A stretch of DNA of 64,000 bases from Brevibacillus_D fluminis_A (GCF_052072235.1 NZ_CM125436.1:3218001-3282000), one strand, 5' to 3'; shown: positions 55,494 through 64,000, numbered from the stretch's first letter. Numbers and translations: made by a program. The notes: generated by a model not told the origin, from the sequence alone.

Positions 55494-56558
55494 TTATTTT
55501 TTTACAAGAAGCGCGGTTTGCGCCTGCGCGCCAACGTGTTTTTGTACGATGCCGTACTTGCCGTTTTGGGTCCAGGTGGTGCTCACGAGTCCGGTTCGGT
55601 AAGCTTCCGGCAAGTAGATATGGCTTTTCGTTTCTTTCAGCGTACCTGCCTCCAGTTCGTATTCCGCAAGCGTTCCTTCGTTCGTCGTGAAGGTCAGACG
55701 ATCGGCCGATTGCCAGGACGGGAATCGGCCTTTTGCCAATCGCTGGATCGAACCCGACATCATGTCCATCACCGATACGCTGTCGCCATCGACAAAGCTG
55801 ATCCGCTTGCCGTCCGGCGACCAGGCGGGTTGGCTCCCTTCCGTCAGCTTTTTCACATCCGAAGCGATCGTGCTGGCCAGCCAGATTTCATCCAGCCCGC
55901 GCTCCATGCGGGTAAATGCCACCATCAAATTGTCGGGCGACCAGCTGAGACCTGCTAGTCCTCTATTTTTCATCTCGAACAGCAGTCTGCTGCTCGCTTG
56001 CGCCGTATCTTTTTTTATCGTAACCAGCCATATGCGGGAGGCGTCGCTCGCCAGCTCGATGGCTGCCATTTGCTCGTCATTATTGGCATACGCAAGAGAT
56101 TGATAAGTGCCAGAAGTAGAAGGCAGTTTCAGCGTCACGATATGTTGATCCTGGGCCGCCTCTTTGCCAGGCAAAACCGAAAGTGCTCCAGACTGTGTTA
56201 CCCATGCGACGTGCTCTCCCGAAGCCGAGACGGAAACCGCGCTGACGTCGGCAGGCAGCACCAGCTCTTCCGCCAAATAGCGGGCGGTATCGTTTGTCCC
56301 AAACCAGAGGACGCAGGCGAGCGCGAGCGCAAATAAACCGCCCGTGATCCACCAGACTCGCCGTCTGCGCCGAGGCATCACCGCTCCGGCCGTTTGCATC
56401 TCCATTTGCTGCATCCGCTCCAGCAGCTTCCGCCGCAAATCTTCCTTCAGCTCGTAATTGACCGGAACCGTTTTGCGCAGTCTTTTCAAATGGGTGAGAA
56501 GCTGGGAAATCGTAGGGTCGAGCTGCTCATCTGCCTGTACATGATCATCAAATCTCAT
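55494..56558 (-). CDS. Membrane-anchored TolB-like protein, candidate anti-sigma factor
   Basis: 354 residues. Cytoplasmic N-terminus (about 1-70) of helical type, a transmembrane segment (WWITGGLFALALACVLWF, about 70-87), and an external beta-propeller of PD40/TolB repeats (LSWSPDNLMVAFTR, PAWSPDGKRISFVDG). The gene overlaps the stop of the ECF sigma gene by 11 bases. This layout is that of an anti-sigma factor with an outside sensor domain; a zinc-binding HxxxCxxC motif is absent. Confidence 0.72.
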   Translation of the reverse strand: MRFDDHVQADEQLDPTISQLLTHLKRLRKTVPVNYELKEDLRRKLLERMQQMEMQTAGAVMPRRRRRVWWITGGLFALALACVLWFGTNDTARYLAEELVLPADVSAVSVSASGEHVAWVTQSGALSVLPGKEAAQDQHIVTLKLPSTSGTYQSLAYANNDEQMAAIELASDASRIWLVTIKKDTAQASSRLLFEMKNRGLAGLSWSPDNLMVAFTRMERGLDEIWLASTIASDVKKLTEGSQPAWSPDGKRISFVDGDSVSVMDMMSGSIQRLAKGRFPSWQSADRLTFTTNEGTLAEYELEAGTLKETKSHIYLPEAYRTGLVSTTWTQNGKYGIVQKHVGAQAQTALLVKK

Positions 56559-57129
56559 GACGTTTCCCCCTCCCATACAGTTTTTGCAACTGCAGCAGCC
56601 CGCGGTGCGAAATCATTTTGACGCTGGACTCCGTGCGCCCCAGCACTTCTGCGACCTGACTGATTTTAAGATCGCCAAAGTAACGGAGCGTCAGCACGTC
56701 CCGCTGGTCTTGATTCAGCTTTTCCATCCGTTCCTTCAACAGCTGAATTTCTTCATTGGTTAAAGCCTGAACTTCCGGCTGCCAGGTCATATCAATCTCG
56801 CCGTACAACAAATCGTCCTGTTCCGTAGGAATCTCCTTTTTCTTGCGCACAAAATCGACGTACGTATTATGCGCAATCCGGAAAATCCACGAAGCGAACG
56901 GACTCGTTCGGCTGTACTGGTCAAATTTTTCCAATGCTTTTAAAAATACGGTCGTCGTCAAATCGTCAGCGTCCCACGAATGATTGACCCTGCACCGCAA
57001 ATAGCGGTTCACCCGGTCAAAAAACTCATCATACAGTTCCGTAAAGTCGCGCGACTCATAATATACCGGTTTATTATTATCAGTAGGGGATACGACCTCG
57101 TCTTCGCCCTGCTTGATCGCCATGCCCAT
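56548..57129 (-). CDS. ECF-type RNA polymerase sigma factor
   Basis: 193 residues: sigma-2 region (LYDEFFDRVNRYLRCRV, DADDLTTTVFLKALEK, SPFASWIFRIAHN) and sigma-4 region (LTLRYFGDLKISQVAEVLGRTESSVK). GGAGG lies seven bases before ATG 57129. First of a set with the TolB-like protein, large membrane protein and ABC pair, all on the minus strand. Confidence 0.9.
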   Translation of the reverse strand: MGMAIKQGEDEVVSPTDNNKPVYYESRDFTELYDEFFDRVNRYLRCRVNHSWDADDLTTTVFLKALEKFDQYSRTSPFASWIFRIAHNTYVDFVRKKKEIPTEQDDLLYGEIDMTWQPEVQALTNEEIQLLKERMEKLNQDQRDVLTLRYFGDLKISQVAEVLGRTESSVKMISHRGLLQLQKLYGRGKRHEI

Positions 57130-57167
57130 CCCTCTTCCTCCACCCTCGCCGTTTTTCTATCTTTTTT

Positions 57168-57194
57168 GACGTGCCGTCATTGAAAAAAGTCACA
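57168..57194 (-). promoter_or_regulatory. Candidate ECF-type promoter
   Basis: Minus strand TGTGAC, 17 bases, CGTC, upstream of the sigma gene; the spacer also holds TGACG-GCA-CGTCA. Suggests autoregulation. Confidence 0.45.
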
Positions 57195-57238
57195 TCTTGA
57201 CGGAGAAATTGGCGAAAATGGTTCCCTGCATGCTGGTT

Positions 57239-57273
57239 GCCCCGTTCCGTCAGCAGTTGACAGAGAACGGGGC
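57239..57273. terminator. Stem-loop after the PLP lyase gene
   Basis: GCCCCGTTC/GAACGGGGC with a 17-base loop. The T-run is on the plus side only, so its terminator function for the minus-strand gene is unsure. Confidence 0.4.
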
Positions 57274-57280
57274 CCTTTTG

Positions 57281-58426
57281 CTACACGAGCGCCTGGTTCA
57301 GCTCGTCGATGATATCCTCGCTTGCTTCGATTCCTACCGAAAGGCGGACCAAGCCTTGGGTGATCCCCGTAGACAAACGCTGCTCCTCGGTCAATGCGCG
57401 ATGGGACGTCGTCACCGGATGGGAGACTGTCGTTTCCACCCCTGCAAGGGAAGGAGACAGTGTAATCCAGCGCAAGCGGCGATAAAAATCGTACACTTTT
57501 TCTTCCTCGCTCAAACAAAACGAGACCATGGCGCCGCGCTTGTGCCTGTGAAAAAACTGGACGTCTTCCTCACGGGGATAGTACACGCGGCTCACGGACG
57601 GATGGCTTTCCAAAAAATGCGCGACGGCTGCCGCATTTTCACATTGCCGTTCCATCCGCAGCGCCAGCGTTTTGATCCCGCGGGCACCCAGCCATGCTTC
57701 AAACGGACTCAGAGAAGCTCCGTACGTGCTGATGATTTCACGCGCCCGCTCCACATATTCCGCTTTTCCCGTGAGGACGCCCGCCGTCACATCGCTGTGG
57801 CCTCCGATATATTTGGTGGCGCTGTGGACGATGAGGTCTGCGCCCAATCGAGCGGGCTGGACCAGATAAGGCGTCGCGAATGTATTGTCAATCATCGTAA
57901 TCAAACCAAATCGCTTGGCTTCCTTGATCCAATGCGGCATGTCTGCCACAGTCAGCAGCGGATTGGTGATCGACTCCATGTAAAATAATCGCGTATTTGG
58001 CGTGATCGCGTCATCCAGCGACGTGCTTTTTGTCAAGTCGATCAAAGCCAGCTCGATGCCAAGGCGCGCCAGCTCGTTATGTAACAGTGCATACGTGCCG
58101 CCATATATTTCGTGGGAGGCGAGAATCCGTTCGCCAGGCTTCACGACGGCGAGCACGCCCGCCATGATCGCTCCCATGCCGGAAGCTGCGGCGACTCCAC
58201 GTTCCGCTTGCTCAAGCGCGGCGACCGCTTCTGCAAGCTCAACCTGATTCGGATTGCCGTTGCGGGTGTACAAATAATTTCGTCCGCCTGCATAAAAGTC
58301 TTCCACTTCTTCAAGCCCCGGGAAGGAAAAGACGGATGTTTGGTAAATCGGTGTCGCTTTCGCTTTTTCGTGTTCCAAATGCGGATGGTGAAAATGAACG
58401 GTTTTTGTCTCGAAACGCTCTGCCAT
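57281..58426 (-). CDS. Cys/Met metabolism PLP-dependent enzyme (cystathionine synthase/lyase or methionine gamma-lyase)
   Basis: 381 residues. The PLP Lys is in LIVHSATKYIGGHSDV; YLYTRNGNPNQVELAEAVAALE and SGMGAI are typical. It cleaves or exchanges the gamma or beta substituent of sulfur amino acids; the exact member cannot be called. The downstream neighbour is a broken ridA, whose family removes enamine products of such enzymes. Confidence 0.85.
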   Translation of the reverse strand: MAERFETKTVHFHHPHLEHEKAKATPIYQTSVFSFPGLEEVEDFYAGGRNYLYTRNGNPNQVELAEAVAALEQAERGVAAASGMGAIMAGVLAVVKPGERILASHEIYGGTYALLHNELARLGIELALIDLTKSTSLDDAITPNTRLFYMESITNPLLTVADMPHWIKEAKRFGLITMIDNTFATPYLVQPARLGADLIVHSATKYIGGHSDVTAGVLTGKAEYVERAREIISTYGASLSPFEAWLGARGIKTLALRMERQCENAAAVAHFLESHPSVSRVYYPREEDVQFFHRHKRGAMVSFCLSEEEKVYDFYRRLRWITLSPSLAGVETTVSHPVTTSHRALTEEQRLSTGITQGLVRLSVGIEASEDIIDELNQALV

Positions 58427-58450
58427 CTCCCAAACTCCCTTTCGTTGTTG

Positions 58451-58834
58451 TTATTCCACTTGCGCTTCACATTCGATTTCAACCAAAAGCTGCGGATCAA
58501 TCAGCGCCTGCACTTCCACCATCGTCGCTACCAGCTGAATCTCGCGGAAAAACTCGCCATGCGCCTTTCCGATCTCTTCCCATTGGGAAATGTCTGTCAC
58601 AAACATTCTCGTACGAATGACATGCGACAAATCGGCACCGAGTTCATGCAGCGCTTTTTCAATCGTTTGCAGGATGAATTTGGTCTGTTCATACGGATTG
58701 CCGACGCCGACAACCTGTCCATTCTTCATCGCGGTCGTCCCTGCGACCTCAATGCGATTGCCAACCCGGATCGCCCGTCAATAGCCGACGACCGGCTCCT
58801 AGGGAGAACCGGTAAACACTTGCTTTTTCTCCAT
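58451..58834 (-). pseudogene. RidA (YjgF) family gene with two in-frame stops
   Basis: From ATG 58834 the frame reads MEKKQVFTGSP, TAG (codon 12), EPVVGY, TGA (codon 19), RAIRVGNRIEVAGTTAMKNG, and then an intact RidA body to 58451. The stops fall where RidA proteins have Trp (SPWEP) and Ser (GYSRA). One base substitution each (TGG to TAG; TCA to TGA) explains both. The full product would be 127 residues. An ATG at 58729 could give a 92-residue fragment lacking the first strand. Confidence 0.8.
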
Positions 58835-59019
58835 AAAGCGCCACACCTCTTTTTGTGCAAGTTTTTTCCCTTCCCCCATTATACGGAAAATCCATAGCGA
58901 TCCGGTAGATGAATGTAGGAGCGATTTCAAGAGCAAACTAGCACCATCTTTCCCTGTTTTTGCACGATCGTGGGCAGCATTCGCTCAATCTCTCATAAAT
59001 TCCACCGCTCTCCCACAAT

Positions 59020-59047
59020 TTGACCACAATTATCGTTTTATTATATT
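59020..59047 (+). promoter_or_regulatory. SigA-type promoter of the cyclophilin gene
   Basis: TTGACC (59020-59025), 16 bases, TATATT (59042-59047). The region from 58835 holds nothing else that I can support. Confidence 0.6.
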
Positions 59048-59091
59048 GTTAGTGATTGAGTAGCATAAAAGAGTTGAAAGGAATGAACTGG

Positions 59092-59784
59092 ATGAAACGC
59101 TTTTTACTTACACTTGGCACGATGGTTCTCTCCCTCGCGCTGTTGGCCGGCTGCAGCTCGACCGCTGCCCCTGATGCAAATGACCCGGCGAATACGGCGG
59201 GTGGACAACAGCAGCAGCCAACACCTCCGCTCAAGCATGATGTACCGAAAGGGAAATATACAAAATATCCGGATATGGTCATCAGCAAGGATAAAAAGTA
59301 TACCGCGACGGTCACGACTTCTCTCGGCGATTTCCAAATCGAACTGTTCGCCAAAGATGCGCCGAAAACGGTCAACAATTTCGTCTTCCTGGCAAAAGAC
59401 CATTTCTATGACGGCATCACCTTCCACCGCATCATCAAAGATTTCATGGTGCAGACGGGTGACCCGCAAGGAACCGGGATGGGTGGCCCTGGTTACGAAT
59501 TCGAAGATGAGCTGAACAACGGCCATACGTATGAAGAAGGCGTCGTGGCGATGGCTAACGCGGGCCCTAACACAAACGGCAGCCAGTTTTTCATCGGCTC
59601 TGGTCCTGACGTAAAAAACTTGAAGCACGATCCGGCTTACACCATTTTCGGCAAAGTGATCAAAGGACAAGACATCATCACCAAAATCGCGTCCGTCCCG
59701 GTAAAAGCGAACCCGATCACAGGGCAAAAAGAAACACCTGTCACGCCACCGGTGATCAAATCGATCAAAATTGAAGAGAAATAA
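59092..59784 (+). CDS. Cyclophilin-type peptidyl-prolyl isomerase lipoprotein
   Basis: 230 residues. Lipobox ALLAGC near residue 20, a Thr/Gln-rich linker, then cyclophilin: GITFHRIIKDFMVQTGDP, AMANAGPNTNGSQFFI and HTIFGKV-like YTIFGKVIKGQD. It would act outside the membrane on protein folding. ATG 59092 has AAAGGA nine bases upstream. Monocistronic with its own terminator. Confidence 0.92.
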   Translation: MKRFLLTLGTMVLSLALLAGCSSTAAPDANDPANTAGGQQQQPTPPLKHDVPKGKYTKYPDMVISKDKKYTATVTTSLGDFQIELFAKDAPKTVNNFVFLAKDHFYDGITFHRIIKDFMVQTGDPQGTGMGGPGYEFEDELNNGHTYEEGVVAMANAGPNTNGSQFFIGSGPDVKNLKHDPAYTIFGKVIKGQDIITKIASVPVKANPITGQKETPVTPPVIKSIKIEEK

Positions 59785-59791
59785 AAGCTTC

Positions 59792-59820
59792 AGGCGGCTG
59801 CATGCAGTCGCCTTTTCTTT
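59792..59820 (+). terminator. Intrinsic terminator
   Basis: AGGCGGCTGC/GCAGTCGCCT then TTTTCTTT. Confidence 0.85.
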
Positions 59821-60011
59821 ATTGCTTTTCAGGCAAATCGCCGAAATCTTCATACCGAAGAAAAGCATATTTTTCTTTCCACTATTTCTCTTAGTTATAT
59901 TTACCGATTGATTTTGGCGCAACCACTCCGGTAAACTGGTCCATGACTCATTCGCTTAGAGCAGCTTAGAGCAGCGAAACAAGCGAGACTGGCGAAAAGG
60001 AGTGAAGTCAA

Positions 60012-60689
60012 TTGAATCGATTCACCATTACGAAGCGTCGATACGCGATTTTGGCGACGCTGGTCGTATTGCTCACACTGGCTTGGCTGGTCACACCGAC
60101 CGAAGCGCAGACACCTTTGACAGCAGCGCCACAAGTGAAAAAAATCACGAATACCGCTGACCTGCAAAAGGGCATAGAAAAAGTGGGGTTCTTTCAAGGG
60201 GAGACGGACAGCAAAGGCAAGGATGCAGCATTGGCTCCTGTCAAAACCGTCGCTGCAGTACCGCCAAAACAGCAAAGTGCGCCGAAGGGCGAGGCTGATA
60301 AAGGGAGCGCAAAACAAGGAAAGCGGGAGTCTTTCAACCCGACGGAACTTGATTTGCTTTCCCGTTTAATTTATATGGAGAGTCGTGGAGAACCGTATAA
60401 AGGAAAAGTAGCAGTCGGGGCTGTCGCATTGAATCGCGTGGAGTCCAAACAATTCGCCAAGACGCTGAAAGGGGTCATCATGGCGCCAGGAGCATTTTCT
60501 GTCGTCCATCATGGCAAGCTGGCGAACCGGACGAATGAAGAGTCAAGACAAGCGGCCATGGATGCGCTGCGAGGCGTCGATCCAACCAATGGCGCGCTTT
60601 ATTTTTATAATCCACGAACAGCAGCGGACCACTGGATTTTCTCGCGTCCGACCGCAATCAAGATCGGTCATCACGTGTTCGCTTACTGA
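60012..60689 (+). CDS. Spore cortex hydrolase family protein (SleB/CwlJ type)
   Basis: 225 residues. A signal or anchor segment at about 11-27 (AILATLVVLLTLAWLV), a low-complexity linker (60-105), then the Hydrolase_2 domain: LLSRLIYMESRGEPYKGKVAVG with the catalytic Glu, GAFSVVHHGKL, GALYFYNPRTA and IGHHVFAY. The PG-binding repeat of typical SleB is not clear, so it is shorter than SleB (about 305) but longer than CwlJ. TTG 60012 has AAGGAG nine bases upstream. Likely made in the forespore or during germination. Confidence 0.85.
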   Translation: MNRFTITKRRYAILATLVVLLTLAWLVTPTEAQTPLTAAPQVKKITNTADLQKGIEKVGFFQGETDSKGKDAALAPVKTVAAVPPKQQSAPKGEADKGSAKQGKRESFNPTELDLLSRLIYMESRGEPYKGKVAVGAVALNRVESKQFAKTLKGVIMAPGAFSVVHHGKLANRTNEESRQAAMDALRGVDPTNGALYFYNPRTAADHWIFSRPTAIKIGHHVFAY

Positions 60690-60734
60690 TTTATGTAATT
60701 TTATTTTTATTTAACCCCCTTTTTAGAATTGCTT

Positions 60735-60927
60735 GGTATGATCATTTTGCAAGCAACACTCAACGCTTTGAGAAAGCGTCTGAACTTCTACCCGTATCAA
60801 CGTGGTAAGGATATGCAAGTCAAATCGAGTCATCTTGACTATGTTTACCGCGCTGAACGAGACTCTTTCTCAAAACCCCCAATACTTGGCCTTCTACTGT
60901 TTGAGTCACAGTAGAAGGCATTTTTTT
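60735..60927 (+). ncRNA. Candidate small RNA with terminator
   Basis: An extended -10 (TGGTATGAT near 60734-60742) precedes about 180 bases with hairpins (ACGCTTT-GAG-AAAGCGT, GTCAA...TTGAC). They end in a strong terminator GCCTTCTACTGT/ACAGTAGAAGGC plus ATTTTTTT at 60889-60927. No credible ORF is inside. It may alternatively be the distal terminator region of the cortex hydrolase transcript. Confidence 0.35.
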
Positions 60928-60940
60928 GCTGTCGCTTGCC

Positions 60941-61708
60941 TTAGAACCCGTAGATCGACATGCCGCCGTCCACGGCCAACGTTTGGCCGGACACATAGGC
61001 GGCCGCATCTGAGGAAAGGAAGATGGCCGGGCCGATCAAATCTTCCAGCTCCCCTACCCGCTCTGCCGGCGTCCGGCTGATGATTTCGTTGTAATAGGCT
61101 GGATCGTTCAGCAGTTTTTCCGTCAACGCCGTGCGGAAGTACCATGGTGCAATCGCGTTCACCGTTACATTGAATTTGCTCCATTCGAGCGCCAGCACTT
61201 TTGTCATCTGGATGACGCCGCCTTTGCTCGCCCCGTACGCAACCCCTGTGCGCAACGCGACCAAACCGCCTACCGAGGCGATGTTGACGATACGTCCGTA
61301 GCGCTGCTCGCACATGACCTTCCCTGCCGCTTGCGCCATGAAAAACGTTCCCTTCAAATCAAGATCCGTGACGCGGTCCCACTCTTCTTCCGTCACCTCC
61401 AACGCCTTGGTGCGGATGTTCATTCCTGCGTTGTTGATGAGAATATGCAGCCCGCCCAACTCACGCAGCGTTTCTTCCACAATGCGCTCGCCCGCTCCTT
61501 GCTCCGTCAGGTCCGCAGCGATCGGCAGCGCCTTGCCTCCTTTTTGTTCAATCTCGGCGACCAACGTGTCAAGATCGCCCGTAGTACGCGCGACCACGGC
61601 CACCTGCGCTCCTGCTTCGGCCAGTCCGACTGCCAGCGCTCGTCCGATTCCTTTTCCGGCCCCGGTTACGATCGCCGTTTTGCCTGTCAACTCAAAACGA
61701 TTGTGCAT
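60941..61708 (-). CDS. SDR family oxidoreductase
   Basis: 255 residues: TGAGKGIGRAL, NNAGMNIRTKAL, NIASVGGL, YGASKGGV active site, and the C-terminal DGGMSIYGF. VARTTG after the second strand suggests NADP. Resembles gluconate-5-dehydrogenase/FabG-like SDRs; substrate unknown. ATG 61708 has AAGGAG eight bases upstream. Confidence 0.87.
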   Translation of the reverse strand: MHNRFELTGKTAIVTGAGKGIGRALAVGLAEAGAQVAVVARTTGDLDTLVAEIEQKGGKALPIAADLTEQGAGERIVEETLRELGGLHILINNAGMNIRTKALEVTEEEWDRVTDLDLKGTFFMAQAAGKVMCEQRYGRIVNIASVGGLVALRTGVAYGASKGGVIQMTKVLALEWSKFNVTVNAIAPWYFRTALTEKLLNDPAYYNEIISRTPAERVGELEDLIGPAIFLSSDAAAYVSGQTLAVDGGMSIYGF

Positions 61709-61864
61709 GGTTACAGCTCCTTCCAAAATCGTAATTCATTCTCTCTTACCATATCATGTTTTTCGCATGAATGAGAATCATGAATTGTCCGGCTTTACAC
61801 CCCATCGCCCGATCTATGGTACAATGAAGCAACCGGAACCAACATGAGCAGGAGGCAATGGACC

Positions 61865-62167
61865 ATGCGTTTACTGAGTCAAATGACACTTGCGGAACTT
61901 CAGGAGGAAATGGAGCGACTGCGGACGGAAGCGGAAGCGAAAAAAAAGGCTGGCGACCTCGTCGGCTTTGGCATCCTTGAGCAAAAATACTTTATGGCAA
62001 AATCGTATTATATCGGAACCGGGGAGTTCCGCATCGGAAAGGCATACCGTGTGCACAATCACGATGAACCGTTCACGATCCAGTATTTTAACGGCGTATT
62101 TGCTTGGGGCACATTCCCTGGCATGACCGAACCGACCGGCTTCCCGATCGGCATGCTGGAAGACTGA
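61865..62167 (+). CDS. yfhH: YfhH family protein (DUF1811)
   Basis: 100 residues. A helical hairpin start (LLSQMTLAELQEEMERLR), KYFMAKSYYIG and the SH3-like end FTIQYFNGVFAWG match the Bacillus YfhH family. Function not established. ATG 61865 has AGGAGG nine bases upstream; an extended -10 TGGTACAAT lies around 61817-61825. Confidence 0.87.
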   Translation: MRLLSQMTLAELQEEMERLRTEAEAKKKAGDLVGFGILEQKYFMAKSYYIGTGEFRIGKAYRVHNHDEPFTIQYFNGVFAWGTFPGMTEPTGFPIGMLED

Positions 62168-62259
62168 ACTGGCATCTTCTTGTTTTGCATGAGCAGGGCG
62201 CACCCTACATACACTAGGCAAACGTATGGAACGTTTCGTCGCAAAGGAGTTGTCTTTCC

Positions 62260-63258
62260 ATGCAGCCCTCAATTTGCACGGGTGCGGATGTTCTCTCCGA
62301 CATCCGGCACGCTACTGCTCTTGCCAACCGCAACAATGTAACACGCACAGAAGCGTACTTGCGCTTTTATCTCGACCACCCGGAGATCGAATGGGCCATG
62401 CTTGCTCACCTCGTCTCGCGCAACGGCGGATGGAATATGACCGATCTCAAAGGCGATTGGCTGCCCCTTTTATTGGACGAACAAGAAAGGGGCGCTTTTT
62501 TTCATTTTCTGGAGCGTTGCAACTGGCTGATTTTCCACGATGCGTATGCCCAGCTGCTGCTTTATGCGACGATGAAGCAACAGGGAGACGATTTGACCGA
62601 GCTTTTGGTCCCGCTCGGCATCTCGCGCTTCATGATCGACATCTGGCGCGAGTTTTTGCAGACGCGCGATTCGGTCCGCCTGACACACGGCTTGATCATC
62701 AATGAGCAGCACTACATCGAGCAGCGCGTCGTTCAGAAACCGTTTTACCGCAAGGAGGTGCTCGACACCCTCCCTTTCCATCTGCAATCATGGTTTTCCT
62801 TCAATCATTTGCTGTTTCCGTATCACACCTCGTCAGTGGAAAAAGAGCCGCGTCTATGCGGCATCACGGTGCATCGCTTCGCTTCGCTGGAACAGCGCAT
62901 CCGCATCGGAAAAAGCGCTTACTCCATGCTGCGCGCAGATGCGAACCGGTTCCGCCAAATCGTCCAGTGGGCAAAAGGGACTCCGCATACCGGCTCACGG
63001 GCAGACTATTGGCCCGGACGATTTACATCTTCATCGGTTCGTGCCGAAACAAGCATCTACAGTCCGACATTGGCTGATGCCTGGAAGGACACTTCGCATG
63101 CCCCGGCCGACGGTGTCGACTGGTACCGCGATCGGAAATGGCTGGATTGGCTTGGCGATGAAGAAGAGAGATTGCCTGAACTCACGGATCAGGAATACGG
63201 TCGCTCCCTTCAGCTGATGCGGGCAGCGATCGCTTTGCTGCACCCGTTTTCCGGCTAA
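62260..63258 (+). CDS. DUF2515 family protein (YppC-like)
   Basis: 332 residues. N-terminal NRNNVTRTEAYLRFYLDHPE, AHLVSRNGGWNMTDLKG and the Trp/His-rich middle (FHLQSWFSFNHLLFPYHTS) match the DUF2515 family found in spore formers. AAAGGAG precedes the ATG. Function unknown. It is followed closely by the partial toroid-type gene. Confidence 0.85.
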   Translation: MQPSICTGADVLSDIRHATALANRNNVTRTEAYLRFYLDHPEIEWAMLAHLVSRNGGWNMTDLKGDWLPLLLDEQERGAFFHFLERCNWLIFHDAYAQLLLYATMKQQGDDLTELLVPLGISRFMIDIWREFLQTRDSVRLTHGLIINEQHYIEQRVVQKPFYRKEVLDTLPFHLQSWFSFNHLLFPYHTSSVEKEPRLCGITVHRFASLEQRIRIGKSAYSMLRADANRFRQIVQWAKGTPHTGSRADYWPGRFTSSSVRAETSIYSPTLADAWKDTSHAPADGVDWYRDRKWLDWLGDEEERLPELTDQEYGRSLQLMRAAIALLHPFSG

Positions 63259-63280
63259 CGGGAAAGGAGGATGATGCAGT

Positions 63281-64000
63281 TTGACGATTGAGAGCCAAAT
63301 CGCGTACATTTTGTCATGCCAGCTTCCTACCGGTACGTTCCGGTTAGGGAGTCTGGACGCGCGAATCAATCCGTACTTTACGAATCTGGCCTTGCTCTCC
63401 CTTGTGGAATCGGGGGAATGCGATTGCGCGAGGCAGCAGCTGGATTGGTACCTCGGCCATCTCCATGCAGACAGTTATGTCAATGATTACGTATGGCAGG
63501 ATGGTAAAGAGATCGATACAGGTAAAGCGGACAGCGAGGACAGCTACCCGGCCACCTTTTTTTTGCTAGCGCTTGCCTATGTCGATGCGACGGGCGATTT
63601 CGCGTGGGCATACGAATCCCGCGAAAAGCTGTATCGCATCCTCGCTGGCTTGCTCGCCTTGCAGCAAAAGGATGGGCTGACATGGGCAAAACGTTCGTGG
63701 AAAGTCAAATACTTGATGGATAATTGCGAGGTTGTACAAGGGCTATATGCAGCGGAAAAGCTGTTTGGCGCAATCGGCGAGCATCGCGGCGCACTGCAGG
63801 CTCGCCAAGCGGCAGAACGGTGTGCAGACGGGATCGACTCGATGTACAGCGAAAAAAAAGCGGCATACGCCGTGTATGACCGTCATTTTCCCAATTGGCG
63901 CAAATGGTATCCGGATGCGACGAGCCAGGCGTTTCCGGTGTTATCCGGCATGCTCGATGCGGGTTCAGACATTGCGCTGTCCTTGTATCGGCGGCTGATC
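63281..64000 (+). CDS. Six-hairpin (alpha/alpha toroid)-like protein, 3' end outside window
   Basis: Reading frame from TTG 63281 (AAAGGAGG ten bases upstream), open to the right edge, 240 codons seen. Helix-pair pattern: NPYFTNLALLSLVESGECD, DSYPATFFLLALAYVDATGD, SWKVKYLMDNCEVVQGLYAAEKLFG, WYPDATSQAFPVLSG. This is typical of glycosidase-like or prenyltransferase-like toroids in Bacilli. No catalytic residues can be assigned. Confidence 0.7.
   Translation, partial: MTIESQIAYILSCQLPTGTFRLGSLDARINPYFTNLALLSLVESGECDCARQQLDWYLGHLHADSYVNDYVWQDGKEIDTGKADSEDSYPATFFLLALAYVDATGDFAWAYESREKLYRILAGLLALQQKDGLTWAKRSWKVKYLMDNCEVVQGLYAAEKLFGAIGEHRGALQARQAAERCADGIDSMYSEKKAAYAVYDRHFPNWRKWYPDATSQAFPVLSGMLDAGSDIALSLYRRLI

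Noticed and set aside
58778..58780. TGA in ridA as a selenocysteine codon
   Set aside because: The position is Ser in the family, no SECIS-like hairpin is evident, and a TAG lies seven codons before it.

Overview
The window looks like a chromosomal segment of a moderately GC-rich, endospore-forming member of the Bacilli, in the broad range of Brevibacillus, Tumebacillus or Alicyclobacillaceae. The genus is not determined. Support comes from genes typical of that group: YycC-like, YfhH/DUF1811, DUF2515/YppC-like, DUF1292, a YflT-type stress protein, a SleB/CwlJ cortex hydrolase, a tandem SpoVK/CbxX-type AAA protein, a sporulation-type histidine kinase, parE-parC and a PucR regulator. Ribosome binding sites are strong (AAGGAGG), GTG/TTG starts are frequent, and intrinsic terminators separate most transcription units.

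Layout. 1-6 kb: a thioredoxin-like fragment, yycC, two small genes, a promoter with a folded leader and terminator ahead of an acetyltransferase-serine hydrolase fusion, and a ccdA-resA type pair. 6-12 kb: hypothetical genes, a UbiD-family decarboxylase, and an AT-rich IS3-family element that has split a trypsin-like protease gene. 12-24 kb: an ArsR-MFS pair, a methyltransferase, a DJ-1/PfpI protein, SDRs, a GIY-YIG protein, a dihydropyrimidinase, a DsbA/FrnE protein, tRNA-Leu(CAG), and a MarR-DHA2 efflux pair.

24-34 kb is the most coherent block: acyl-CoA dehydrogenase, two MaoC-type hydratases, SDR, AMP-forming acyl-CoA ligase and enoyl-CoA hydratase in one operon. A CBS-PAS-AAA-Fis activator carrying GAFTGA lies upstream, and an SCP-x type thiolase further upstream. 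Matches to the sigma-54 -24/-12 consensus lie in front of both the operon and the thiolase. I read this as a sigma-54-controlled acyl-CoA catabolic regulon whose substrate is unknown, possibly a branched or cyclic acid. 34-39 kb holds an omega-aminotransferase and a CoA-acylating semialdehyde dehydrogenase next to a divergent PucR regulator. With the dihydropyrimidinase at 18 kb this suggests beta-alanine or pyrimidine nitrogen use.

39-64 kb: a secreted subtilase, the tandem AAA protein, parC and parE, stress and DUF genes, and a kinase with an attenuator-like leader containing a 35-codon ORF. Then follow an ECF sigma/TolB-like/exporter operon, a PLP lyase with a ridA pseudogene carrying two nonsense codons, a cyclophilin lipoprotein, the cortex hydrolase, an SDR, YfhH, DUF2515 and a truncated toroid-type protein at the right edge. 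No CRISPR array, prophage or rRNA was seen.
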